A DNA stretch of 64,000 nucleotides from Portulaca oleracea. Taxonomy: Eukaryota > Streptophyta > Magnoliopsida > Caryophyllales > Portulacaceae. The translations under genes and the position numbers were made by a program. Of the stretch, positions 34,765 through 46,183 are shown piece by piece (position 1 is the first letter of the stretch; each line of letters starts with the position of its first letter). The notes under the pieces were generated by a model. It made no database searches. It was given only the letters and a program-made list of their open reading frames with translations, and had not been told where the DNA came from. The stretch is from assembly GCA_029582165.1 (NCBI GenBank), contig CM055877.1, forward strand, positions 41,542,249 to 41,606,248, read 5' to 3'.

Positions 34765-36183
34765 GCTATGGAGTAGTGATAGAATCCCCAATCTCGCCAA
34801 TATTGATTTTGCTGCCGAAAATAATCTTCGTACCGCTGAAGTTGCGATTGTTGGGCACGAAGGAGAACTTGTTGGCTCTCGAGAAGATTATGTTGACTTT
34901 GGAGCAAAGTCCGTTGCTCTTGGAAGTTAGCACTTAATTGTTCAAGCTGAGTACTAAGATGCTCAAGTGAAATCCCCCGAGATCAGCTTCCACTAGCTTC
35001 ACCTTCTTGCGCATGTCCCTCCTCCTCTTCTTCTCCATCTTCACCCTTTTCCTCATCACCTTCTTCTTCATCACCTGTTTCCTCCACATCAGCATTGGAT
35101 GCATCCGGCCCTCCTACCTTGTGATGGCCTCCATGGTGTTGCCCACATGACCAGTTATGCTCGTTGGTGATGTCTAACCAATGCTTGGCTCGCTCATGGT
35201 CCAAATGGATTGAGGATTTATGAATATCATAACCATGCAAGTAGATGGTGCGTGAGCGGTGGTTGGCAAGGATTCCCATTTTTTGAAGTCGGATTCCATC
35301 AATGGGGTCGGGAAAGTACCTCGGAGTCCACTTGTTAAGATAACCTTCAAAACCCTGCTGTTTGAGGAAGTGGCATATTATGTGCCCCATTCCTATGGTT
35401 GTGATCTGACTCTTGGAGCTTATTTCCCAAAGACAATGGAGAATGCATGATCCGGTATTCACTCGGCGTCCGTGAACGACGTTAAAGATTTGAAATAAAT
35501 CATCCTTGCGGACATTTGGGCGCCCATCATCTCGGCCAAAAACAAAGCTCGTGACGATGCGGTGTAGAATTCTGACTGCCAAATTACAAAAGTATCAGGC
35601 CTTGGAATTCTTTGGACAGTGAAAATTAGTGTCTTGGACTTGAGACCTATTGAACGCACGCCTCCAACAAGTGAGCTTTTTTTCATGGCCTCTTGCTCAT
35701 CAAACTTAGAACACTCTTCATAGTATTTCCTGTCCAAAGGAAACCCAAGTGCTTGGCATAAGTTTTGCACTGTGCACGTCATTTCTTTATTTGCTACACG
35801 GTAGAAAAACTTTGTTCTTGGCGTACCATCATCTTCTACCCTTAAAGAGCTCAGAAATTCAAGCACCGGTTGGTCAACAATGGAATCGTTAATGTTGATA
35901 AACACCTCCCAACCTAAAGTCCTTATGAAGAGGTCGAAACTCGGTTTGCAATATACCGCCTTCACTGTTCCTTCATTGTAAATGTCGGGAGCACAAATTT
36001 TCTGTTGCTTGAACTTCATAAACAGGCTCTTGTGCAATTCTTCATGAAATGTGTCCTTTCATTTCGGGTCAGTCTGGATGAGAGTGGTCAGTTGAGCCTT
36101 GTACCGAGTTTTATCTTGGGCTGATGGTTCGGGTGGTGGAGAAGGAAGATGCTCATCAGTGCAGGCTCGTTTTGACCGACCCA
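34765..36183 (-). pseudogene. Env-like / Athila ORF of element E (main part)
   Basis: The extra ORF of an Athila-like element, read on the minus strand from an ATG at 36181-36183 (MGRSKRACTDEHLPSPPPEP). A stop lies near 36060 and a frameshift near 35580. The body (36037-35459) has the plant-retrotransposon ORF pattern SFDLFIRTLGWEVFIN, PRTKFFYRVANKEMTC, LCQALGFPLDRKYY. Downstream come a block shared with B (LDITNEHNWSCGQHHGG), a strongly acidic stretch (34990-35080) and a Gln-rich segment that is probably a coiled coil. Whether this product is a true envelope or a structural accessory protein is unknown. I see no signal peptide or clear membrane segment. It is cut at 34765 by insertion A. Confidence 0.7.
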
Positions 36184-36373
36184 TTATATGAATCAAATGC
36201 AAAGAATGTCAGGTAGCGACCCAACTAGCACAAACCTTAGACTTAATAAGGAAAACCAACACAAGCAACACACAAATTAAGTAGAAATTTGAACTTGAAC
36301 AACAAAATTTCAAGTGTTACCTGGCATGAAAATCTAGGGAGAACGTGCTGCTACTGTTGAGCCTCAAGTAATG
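36184..36373 (-). promoter_or_regulatory. Leader of the env-like ORF of E with possible splice donor
   Basis: On the minus strand the leader contains a donor-like GCCAG|GTAACA at about 36325 and a T-rich stretch towards the ATG. This is what a spliced subgenomic leader could look like. No acceptor can be assigned with confidence. The leader continues beyond insertion D into 61755-62160. Confidence 0.3.
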
Positions 36374-36707
36374 TGATGTATGAAAGCTCACAAAGATCAG
36401 AGTATTGAACTTACAAAACACCACACAGAAACACACTCATTGTTGATGACTTTAAACAAAGCTAATTGAATGCAATTAGCTGGAATAGATGACAACCTAA
36501 CAAGGAATTAAAGGATAGACTTGTGTTCACTCTGATACAGGCACACCACAGGATAAACACAAGGGCAATGACTTAGTTACCTCAACAAATACAGGCACAC
36601 CACCACTGAAGCAAGTAAGCTCTACACACAGCACCAGGGTTGCCAACTATTGGATACTGAAGTAGATTAAACCAAATGAGAGTTTGCTGACACTCACAAA
36701 CGAGAGG
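36374..36707 (-). repeat. 3' LTR of element D, first part
   Basis: It starts TGATGTATGAAAGCTCAC, matching the D-family LTRs. The outer target copy TAATG (36369-36373) pairs with CAATG at 61755-61759. It is interrupted at 36707 by element B and continues at 54841. Confidence 0.9.
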
Positions 36708-37178
36708 TGTTTAGACCCATTTTTGCGTCTAAATACCGCCTAAATCCTTAGGCTTTTGACTTGTCTCGTAGCTCGTTTTAATAACTTTTAATGCGTTTTG
36801 TTTATTTTTTGTAGTTTCCGAAGGTTTTACTCAATACGATGCTAAATGGGCTATTTTTGCACTAATCTTGGGAATCCCGAGATTCCTTAAGATTCCCCGA
36901 GCCCTGGTCATGTCAAAGGCAGCGTAATCGGAAAGGCCGAGTATGTCGAAAGCGCGGAAACGCAAGTGCAAGCTCCCAAGCGTCAAAGGGTAGCCCCCGC
37001 GACCAATTCCATATCGGGCGCTACGCCCTGAAGTAACCAAGTGGCCGAGATAGACCGTGGCCACGGTCACCATGACCGTAGCCACGGTCAGATTGAAGCC
37101 AAACGCCCAAAAGGAGGAGTTGCAGCCCGAGATGGACCGTGGTCACGGTCAACCTAACCGTAGCCACAGTGAGCATAC
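36708..37178 (+). repeat. 5' LTR of element B (left fragment)
   Basis: It starts TGTTTAGACCCATTTTTGCG and matches 53059-53530 of the 3' LTR with few differences. It contains part of the GACCGTGGCCACGGTC palindrome array (about 37050-37172). It is cut at 37178 by copia element G; the remaining about 1.3 kb of this LTR is absent from the window. Confidence 0.9.
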
Positions 37179-38036
37179 TGTTAGGTTTTAGGTTATCTAT
37201 TTCCTAAACAAATACAGATTAATTGGCGGAAAATTATAACAGTTATAAACAATTAATCAATAACAACTGTAGAGGCTTTAGTAATTATACCTGATCGCTA
37301 ATTCCTGCTGAAGAAGAGGTTGACCTTCCAGATTCCAACGCTGAAACCCTCTACTGAAAAGTCCACGCAGCACTCCGGGAACCCGATTGCTAGATCGACC
37401 CAATCGCGACGAATCTCAATCTAAGATGTATGTGAAAATGTTCGGGAAATAGAGAATGTTTCCTGAAACTTAAACTGCAAACTGAAAGAGAGAGGAACTC
37501 AGGAAATCACCCTGGTATCTCTCTAAGAGTCTTAGGCAGTTGATGGTAGAATAATATCTCACAGAGACCCCTTTATATAGTGTTTAGAAAACCTAGGGAA
37601 AGGGTTCAAAAACCCTAAAGGGCCGAATTAAAACAACGGCGCCTTTCTGGGCCCAACATGGTCCGTGTTGAAACAACACGGTCCGTGCTGGACTCCAGAA
37701 GGTCCAATTAATCGGCCCATGGACACCACGGGCTGTGGTGTCTCAACACGGACTGTGTTGGGTCAACACGACCCATGTTGAACCCAATTTGGTCCGTGTT
37801 GGGCTGATTTCTCACAGAAATCAATTTCCAACTTTTCTAAACGTGATACAATATCATTTAGGTTACATACATTGTTCCAGGGCATTGACTTGTGTGACCC
37901 AGTAGGACCAAATAATATAGTTGTAATTAAACATATTTAATTACTAATTATAGAGGTCTCTAGCAAGACATATAGTTTCTATATTACTTTGGTTTAATCT
38001 CCGTGTATATCGAACATTGTCGGGACATTCCCAACA
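37179..38036 (-). repeat. 3' LTR of copia element G
   Basis: On the minus strand it opens TGTTGGGAATGTCCCGAC at 38036 and closes CCTAAAACCTAACA at 37179, giving TG...CA ends. GTGGGAGAT, a polypurine tract, lies directly upstream (38037-38045). A TATA box (CTATATAAAG, minus strand) lies at 37571-37580. Host target bases CATAC (37174-37178) flank it on the left. The partner copy expected at the other end is missing. Confidence 0.88.
37654..37803. repeat. Palindrome array in G LTR (CAACACGG.CCGTGTTG type)
   Basis: Six to seven units: CAACATGGTCCGTGTTG (37654-37670), CAACACGGTCCGTGCTG (37674-37690), a unit with GACACCACGG and CTGTGGTGTC arms (37722-37742), CAACACGGACTGTGTTG (37744-37760), TCAACACGACCCATGTTGA (37763-37781) and a weaker one to 37803. 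The core word is the same as in copia H. The array lies about 75-230 bases upstream of the TATA box. Confidence 0.85.
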
Positions 38037-41000
38037 ATCTCCCACTTGTCCCACAAGTGTTCGATTCCTTGAATTCCCTTGTCACTTATTGTCTCTAGTT
38101 CGGATAAGGTAAGCTAAAGTCATCCTTATGTAAGACCCGAACGTTCCTCGATCTCCGAGTTTAGGCTTTGAAAAACAGACGATCAACTATTGATTCAACT
38201 CAGCTCGGCCAAGCATTTTCAGTCCAATCTCATCGAGTGACCAACGAGACAACTGTCCCTAATAGGGAGGAAAATGCCATTTTGTTAAGACACATATTCT
38301 CACATGATCCAACTGTAACCCAGATACCGCCTTTATAGCCTACTGTTACGAAAGGCGTTTGACGCGCTCCAAAGTCACAACAGACCATGTAGTCTATGTA
38401 CTGAACTCAGGATTTAGGAATTTTGAGTAGTGAGAGCACCTATGACAATTCCCAACTTAAAGAGCTCCCACTGTGGGTCAGTTCGGTAGTTGTTCTCAAC
38501 AATACCCATGTGATTGATTTATGATGTCATCACATCACTATAATCACGAAACTTGATCGTCACCTCAATCCTACATGCTAATTGTGTTGATATTATCATT
38601 GTTCCTACATGATAATACAATTAGGAACAAGGTCGACTGTCGACCAAGACTAGCGTTTTCAAATTCGCTAATGGGGTTTCAGAAATCGAACCTCATCCAA
38701 TTTCCCATTTTGAATGCGCTAACCTCTTTGGACATTTACATAATTCTAAACCACAATTGATGTAAATTTTGGAATCTTATTCTTAATGATGAATCAACAA
38801 GGTCATAATTCATGAACAATTCATGTAAATTGGACTTGTTAATATTCCGGAATGTGTTTAATACCTATTGCCCATGCATGACTATCATGCTGTAACTACA
38901 ATAGGGGTTTAGTGCATAATACTTGCAATGAACCTCGTACATATACCATCTCACTAATGACCTTTCATACAGGAAGATATTTCCGGAACACATGTTTGGA
39001 TTCATAGTGAGCTTCAGTTCCTTTGCTTGAGTGATGGCTCCTATAATCAAGGCTCTATTTCTCTCGCAAGGCTAGAAACATCACCCAGTTCTAAAAACTA
39101 ACTTCGCAATCCTAACAGTTTTTGCCACAACTTCTTAAGTCGTGCCATACTTGTCTTATTTGTAGAATTAACCGTATGTCATGTTAGGAACTTCTTCCAG
39201 TTCACCTCAATACCACTAAAAACAGATCGTATATTTTTCTCTGACCTTTCAGATAATCATATTTCTCTGCATGAGTGTAGCATCAATGCAACTCTTCACA
39301 CTTAGCTTTTATCAACCACTTTAGACTTAGGACACATCCTTAGTTTTATTTATACATATACAATATATATGTTATGTTGGACTTTGAACATCTCATGGCA
39401 TACATTAATCTCATGCCTGAAGCATGAGTTATATGTCTCATCCTTCTTAGTACTTGTGATTGTTTTGAAACAATAAAATTCCGTAAGAACATGCCATGAT
39501 TTCTGGAAATTAATCCATTCTCGAAGTGAGTTGAACTATTCAACACCTAGTTAACTTTGATTCAAACAATCAAAATCTTTAATCTATCATTATAGATCTT
39601 GTCTCCAAGAAAATTCTTAGCCCCACCAATCCTTCACTTTGAAAATTATTTCCAAGTCAACCTCAGTAGAAGCAACATTGGAATATTCTTCTCAGTAGGC
39701 AGTATGTCAATCACATACAATATCAGAAAACGTATTTCTCCCACTAAACTTCTTGTAAACACAATATTATCTTTGACACTTCCCAGTATGTCAAAACTTT
39801 TTTTTTTTTGATATCCTGGTCAAGAAGGTAAATGATTCCAACTCCTAGAAGCTTCCTTAAGACCACAGATGATCTCTTGAAGTTTACAAGTATTCCAACA
39901 AAAGACCACTCAGTTGTGTCAAGTACACACCTTTCTTCAAAATCTAATTTTGAAGTCAGTCTTTATGTCTATCTGAATGAACCCATGTTTTGCCTTAAAA
40001 CCCTCCTATGCCTGATGGCTCACACCTTCAGACAAATCAACCAAGTTATAAACTTGGTTGAATACATGGAATCCATTTTAGACTTGGTTGCATGGAATCT
40101 TGATTTACTTAAAGCTTCTTTGATGTAGGTAGAGTCATTACTTTCTAAAAGTAACATCTCACGTTCATCCATAGAAGATCGATATCTTTGTGGTTGACGG
40201 AGTTGTTTACCTGACCTTGCTTGGAGTAATGTTCATGACACCTTCTCCTCAACGTTTTGAGAAACTTCAACTGCCTCAACCTTGTTCTTAATTTCCCGAC
40301 CAATAGGAAAAAATTTGATCAAGAATCAAGTAGCGGAGTTTCAGGTGATGATTATAGTGTTTTGTGTCTCTCGAACTTCGGTAAGTTCAAAAACTCTCCC
40401 ACTCTTTCTTTTAGAGAATAACATATTCTCTAAGAAGAAAGCATTTTGAGACACAAACACTTTCCTCTACAACAGTTTGTAGAAGTGATACTCCTTTCTT
40501 TCAGAAAATGGTTCAAGAACCTCTTTTCTCTAGTGCTTCAGATAATCTTTATTCAGTAATTAGAGTTATGGTTAACTGCGTGTATCCCCAAAAGGTAATC
40601 GGCAATGTTGACTCAACCATAATTGATCGCACCATATCTAATAAGGTGTGATTCCTCTTGGATACGCCATTGAGATGTCGTATTCCTAGAAGAGAGAGTT
40701 ATGAAACAATTCCACGTACATTCTCTGGAATGGTCAATGAAATCATGGCTCAAATACTTACCTCCTTAACCTTGTTGAAGGGTTTTGATTTTCTTGCCAA
40801 GTTGGTTTTGTACTTCACTTTGAAACTCTTTGAACATTTCGAAGGATTTGGACTTGTGGCGTTTTAAGTAGATATATCCATATCTACTAAAATCGTCACT
40901 GAAAGTGATGAAATAGTACCGTAAACCTTCTTCTAGCACTAGTGCTCATAGGCCCACATACATCAATATGTTTGCATCCTAATAAGTCATTAGCTTGTTC

Positions 41001-43752
41001 ACCAATTCCAATAAGAGGTGATTTTAGTCATCTTACCCATCAGGCATGCTATATAAACATTGAACTTTTCAAAGTTTAGGTTTTCCAAAATCCTGCACTA
41101 TGCAGTTTCTGAATGCATTTCTGATTAATATGACTTAAGCTTATAGTGCCAGAATTATGTTTCAATTGAGTCATTTGTTCAAACTCTTGACTCAACCATT
41201 AGCATCCTTTCGATCGTATCTAGGTGCTCTCATTGTTTCGCCAAGACTACTTCATTTTGGAAATCTTCAAACTATTTTAACATTCCAGCTTCATATGAAT
41301 CTCATAGACATGAATCACCATGTGTTATTTTATTCATCTTTGAAGTAATCCATCCCTTGTACTTGTGCTCAATTGGACTACATACATCCACATGCATGAG
41401 TGTTTGTTGGCACATTCGCCCTGTCTTGTAAAAGGTACAGTCATGCTTTGCAGGCATCACATGTTTCAAAGTCTTATCATTCAAAATTCTATCACTGTGA
41501 CGCTTCTGAATGTGCTCTGATTTGCATGACTTAATAGATAGTTACAAGTTTATGTTTGAACATGAGTTATTCTTTTCAAACCTTTTGGTTTTGATGTGTT
41601 GTGTGTGTTTATCCGAGATCCTCTCTCTAATTTGAGAGCTCGAAATCAAATTTCTATTTATAATGAGAACATAGAATCACCTATAAATTTCTCTTATAAT
41701 TCTTGAGGATATGGATAAACAATCAACTCTTCATAAGGAGCTACAACTGATTGTATGTTCCTATTTGTAGGCTGACTCTCATCCTTCAAAGCACATCTAC
41801 TTTGCTGTAGATCCTGCACATTTGCATAAATGTGAGTTTCACAGCTGGTATCTTATACTCAAAGTGGGTTTAATAAAGGTAGTGTGTATCATATACGCAT
41901 TTGCCTAGAATTGAAATCATATCTCAAGTCTTTCTTATAGTTATTCATGCTCCCAGTGTCATTTATACATGATTTGGTTGTTAACCGGTTGCTGTCATTG
42001 GTTGGGTATGTACAATTGTTTGTCCTTACCTTTCCATTGACTTCTTGTCTTTGATAGATTTCTTTCACTAAAAGACTATCTTTGGTCTTCAATCTTTTGG
42101 CTAAAGGGGATCTGAGGTTTCTCATGTTTTAAAATAGTCAAATTATTTCAGAACATGAGTGCCAACAATTGGCTCTTATCTAGCTCAACCGAGACTATCT
42201 GGTTATTGGTTTCATATTTATAAATTCTAACTAGTTCGATGAACTTGGTTTTGAGTTGGTAATATTGAAATTCTTCCTCTAATCTTCAAACATTTTGAAG
42301 TTAAAATTGTATGAATACTCTGACATTACATGTATTCATTTGGCTTGATTGACCTCATAATATTGATGCCTAGCTCAATGTTATATCAAAGACATGTTTC
42401 TTTTAATTCGCCCAAGACTGTCTTGTGATAGCGATGCCAATTTAAGGAATTGGTGTAATTGTTTTTCTCTTTCTCAAGGAGAAAACAATATTTTATTAGT
42501 GGTGTATGTTTAAGTGAAAAGACATAAATAATTCTACGAGACAAGTTGGTTCATTTTAGTTATTATTCATCAAAAGAAATTAAACTAATTTTAATTTCAA
42601 ATCAAAACATTTTATCAACTCTCATTTAGTGTTTTAATTTTCCAAGACCCACAAGACTCATGGGCTCAAGTGGACTTTGGCCTAACAAAACTCAATCCCA
42701 TGTTATCTTTGGTGGATCATCTTATGATCGATCATTCAAAATGACTCTTGGCAAGAAATTTGTATCGAATACAATATTTCTCTTCCTCTGCTCTTGGCCC
42801 AAAACTATTTTGATAGCCAATTTGAATTGACCTAGCTCCCACCCTACTTATTAATGATAGACAAATAATTCGCTTTGGCTTTCTTTATTTATCCATCTAA
42901 GTGGTGTTTCGATAGGTTGAGCAATAATTCATTTTGAGAGTAGGTTTTATTATCCTAAGCATGCAATTCTAGGTGAACTCTTTCGAAAAGCATAAAAGGC
43001 ATAATAAAACATGCAATAACAAAATTAAAGCATAAATAAAACCCCTAGTATGGTCACCTAGACTTAATCAACTAATTTAACTAAGCCTTGACAGTCTTCA
43101 AGAAAATCTTCTTGGGTCATGCAACTTCATTGGATGGGCTCCCACTCGAATCATCACCTCCATTGCTGTTGGGCTCCCACTCAACTTGATGTCTCCAATT
43201 ACAACCAATTTACAATTTGGACCTCACAATTGAGTTCTTACATGAATTAAAAATAAACTTAACTGAAATTTAAATTTAAAATTTAATTCAAAGACGGTAC
43301 GCAGACCGTATTTCACCCAACCTTAAGACAGAAACCGAAACCGACTATCTATGGCCATACTAGAAGCACATGTAAACATGTAATATTGCAATAATTATAT
43401 CAAATATAACACATGCTTAAATAACAAATTATAAAGGCATATATATAATTGCAATATAACACATAAGGAAATAAATACTAAATAAAATTTCCTAAAAGGT
43501 TTGCATGATTAATATAATAAACAAAATCCAAATTTTATCTTAGTTACCTAAACAGATTTAGGATTTTATACCTATATATACAAAATACTTGACTTTCCTA
43601 AAATCAAGGAGTCTAACAGATACTATATCTTTCAAAGATATTGTAAGTTTCCTAAACTTTACAAAATAATAGATTTTATGCCCTTTTTCTGATTTAGTAG
43701 TAATAGGATTTAATAATTCATTTCTAAAATTAATTACAAACCCTAAAACACA
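38037..43752 (-). pseudogene. Decayed body of copia element G
   Basis: No long ORF survives, but short minus-strand motifs identify copia pol. These include pre-integrase/integrase zinc remnants (HINQKCIQKLHS near 41100; ACLMGKMT near 41040; HVDVCSPIEH near 41370). The first kilobase next to the LTR (38046-39000) is non-coding. From about 42600 to 43750 no coding is recognisable. The 5' LTR, primer site and gag start are not found; the body meets the env-like ORF of B abruptly at about 43752. One deletion removing G's 5' part together with B's LTR remainder and gag-pol would explain this. Confidence 0.65.
40925..41550 (-). repeat. Duplicated integrase zinc-region segment in G
   Basis: Segments at about 40925-41150 and 41340-41560 are degenerate direct repeats about 415 bases apart. 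Both carry, in the same order, an ATACATC-A-ATG word, a Cys-containing linker and a TTCTGAATG...CTGATT word. Both correspond to the copia pre-integrase zinc region. This may be an internal duplication or a nested related fragment. Confidence 0.5.
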
Positions 43753-44269
43753 CGAAATCGACGGTGTTCGCCTGCGGAAGATGGAATTCTTGGAGAAAAA
43801 CAAGACGCGTACATTCTACCGTCACGGGAACGAGCCCCATTGCGTCGTCGTTCATTTGGGTGACGACAATGCCGAGAAACGTCTAGATGTCACCGACAAA
43901 CGAAATTGGTCGTGCGACCAAACTTATGGGGGTCGTTTTGCGGTGGGTGATCTCGAGGAACCCGAGGAGGAAGGTGACGAAGAAGAAGAGGCAGAGGAAG
44001 AAGATGATGAGGAAGAGGAAGAGGAGGAAGAGGGAGGACAAGCACAAGGGGACGAAGTCGAGCCGAGTCAAGTGCGGGACGCCGCTCTTGAACGCGTCAG
44101 CGAGCAACTCCAGGAGCTTCATGATGAGTTTCAAGAACAACGGGAGCTCATCCAAAACCAACAGACGTTGATTGAAAACTTGCAACGGTTGATCGAGACC
44201 AGACAAGAGATACTTGCTAGCATCCAATCGCAACTCCAACCCCGTCATCCTCCGGGAGGGTCCGCTTGA
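43753..44269 (+). pseudogene. Env-like ORF of element B (C-terminal part)
   Basis: The open frame enters from the junction with G (IDGVRLRKMEF) and ends at 44269. It is homologous to the E env-like ORF: RNWSCDQTYGG here against HNWSCGQHHGG there. It then has a long acidic run (Glu/Asp, about 43950-44035) and a Gln/Glu/Leu-rich stretch with heptad-like spacing that is probably a coiled coil (LERVSEQLQELHDEFQEQ). The N-terminal two thirds are deleted at the G junction. The first in-frame ATG (43781) is internal, not a true start. Confidence 0.65.
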
Positions 44270-46183
44270 GGACCGTTTGTAAGCACTCAACCCCCCACTC
44301 GACCTTTATCATCGCTTTAATTTACTTTATTCTGTGAAGTATAAGTGTGGGGGGGTGCTTCTTCGGGGTTTGGATGCGATGTCTGATGGTTTTGGTGTGT
44401 TGATCTCTCGGTTTCATTTGGCATGTTTTGGCATGATTTTGGGGTTGTTTGGTTATGATGCTCGGGTTTGCCTTGCTTGTTGGTCTTTCATGTGTTGCCG
44501 GGTTATCCTTTAGTTGTTCGATGGTTATTTTTGTGGACCGAGAAGTTTGTTTACTCTTGTTTCGGTTGTATTTTGATCACTGATGATTTGTAAATGAATA
44601 TTGTTGTGATGAATGCAATGAATCAGTCATTTTGGTTGGTATATATGGAGTTTCACCCTTATTTCCCGCCTCAATGAGTGAGACTCAGGGATAAGGCAAG
44701 TCATTGGTAATGTACCTTTTGTAATTAGTTTTGTTTTTCATAGTCTTTTAAGTTAGTTTTTCCTTTCTTTTGTTTTTGGTCTTGCATGCGAGTTCTATCG
44801 ATTGTAAGTCGTCTTTTGCTCTAACATCGTTTTGATTCACTTGAACGACGACTCTGGATCGTTGTTTTAACGCTTTTTGAAGAGTTTGAGGTAATATCTT
44901 TCCACCTTACTCTTTTTACGTGAATTCCTATTATGATCCATCGCATTCTTGGTTTTCTTTTGCGTGGCGAACCCCTGTGAATGTCTGTGTTGGGTTATAT
45001 ATTGCTGTTGGAGCCGTGTGGGCTCGGGTCGCCACCATTTCTACTTGCTAGTTCTTTTGTTTGTGTTTTTGTAGGTTCTCTACCCTTTTCATGTGACTCC
45101 TTCCCACAATAAGGACATTGTGGAGTTTTAAGTGTGTGTGTGTGGGGGGGGGGGGGATATTCTGCTTCAAGGGTAGATCACATAGTCATCTTGTTCCTTG
45201 TTTTCCTAGTTTTTGCTAAAATTTGAAAAATTTTGTGTGAAAAAGGAGAAAAAAGGGAGTGAAAACCTTTTGGTTTTTCTTTTCGTTTTGTCTTTGTTTG
45301 GTTTTGCTTCCTAGATCTCGTCTTCGGAGTTGAGAAGCCGTTCTTAAACTTCTTTAAAGTTAACCGGTTGGAGCATTTTCGACCCTAATTCGGGTTCTAG
45401 TCGAGACTTACCCTTAATAAACTCCTTTCGTTAAGTGTCTAGCGAGACCCCCGTTCCTTTCCCTTTTTGCTGGAACCGGGAGGTTTTAGGAGCTTATGTC
45501 CGAGTTTGTTTTGTTTTCGTTTAGCAAAAGCAAAAGTGCAAAAAGAAAAGAAAGAAAAACTCTCTTAAGATACAATAACCTGAATAAGTGGAGCGTGTCG
45601 CTGTAGACATTAACCACCAACACTTAGCCAACCTACACGGGCCCGGTATTCGTGGTACGACATGGATACCCCTTAACCCTCCTCCCATATCGCTTTGCGA
45701 CGGAGAGGCGAATGGAAAAGACCGTGTTGGGAGGGTATACCCCTTATATGGGCCGTCCGATTCCCGAAAGTAAGGCTAATACCGACTTTTAAAAACCAAA
45801 AAGAAAAAAAAAGAGAGAAAAGAAAAGCAATTATCGTTGGTATTTCCAACTCAAAAAGAAAGAAAAGGAAACGTTTTTGCTTTTTAAAAGAGTGGGGCCT
45901 CCCCTTGCATCACCTACGACCCTCACCAAGCCAAGGGCGACCAAATGCGAGGAAGGGAAACGCTTCTCTTAGTCGTTTCGTTGTTTTCAAATTCGGACGC
46001 GAGTTTTTAGAGTCTTTTGGTTCCCGTTAAAACCTTTTCTTGTGGGGTTTCGCTTGGTACAAGGTGTAGGGAGTTGAAAAATCTTCATGATCAACTTTTA
46101 CCTGAGTTTGGTGTTATGAGATGCTCCTAACGGTTACTTTGGGAGGTTTAATCGCGTTTTTTTTCGGTTTTGTTTTCACTTTC
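44270..46183 (+). other. 3' non-coding region of element B, upstream part
   Basis: Homologous to the E region 18937-17862 in inverse orientation. Landmarks are a G tract after the env-like stop (TATAAGTGTGGGGGGG, about 44340-44356), a hairpin and G tract at 45104-45156, and CTTTCGTTAAGTGTC at about 45425. Short ORFs at 45588-46030 are not conserved in type and are not called as genes. Element C interrupts at 46183. Confidence 0.7.
45104..45156 (+). other. Hairpin plus polypurine-like tract (element B)
   Basis: CCACAATAAGGACATTGTGG (45104-45123) has 7-bp arms. It is followed by TTTTAAGTGTGTGTGTGTG and then a run of 14 G (45143-45156). Same arrangement as in A and E. Confidence 0.7.

Noticed and set aside
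35259..35450. Plus-strand ORF inside the E env-like region
   Set aside because: Antisense to a region conserved with B; no independent support.
43883..44290. Minus-strand 135-codon hydrophobic ORF
   Set aside because: It is the antisense of the acidic run of the B env-like ORF; Leu/Phe/Ser runs are the complement of Glu/Asp codons.
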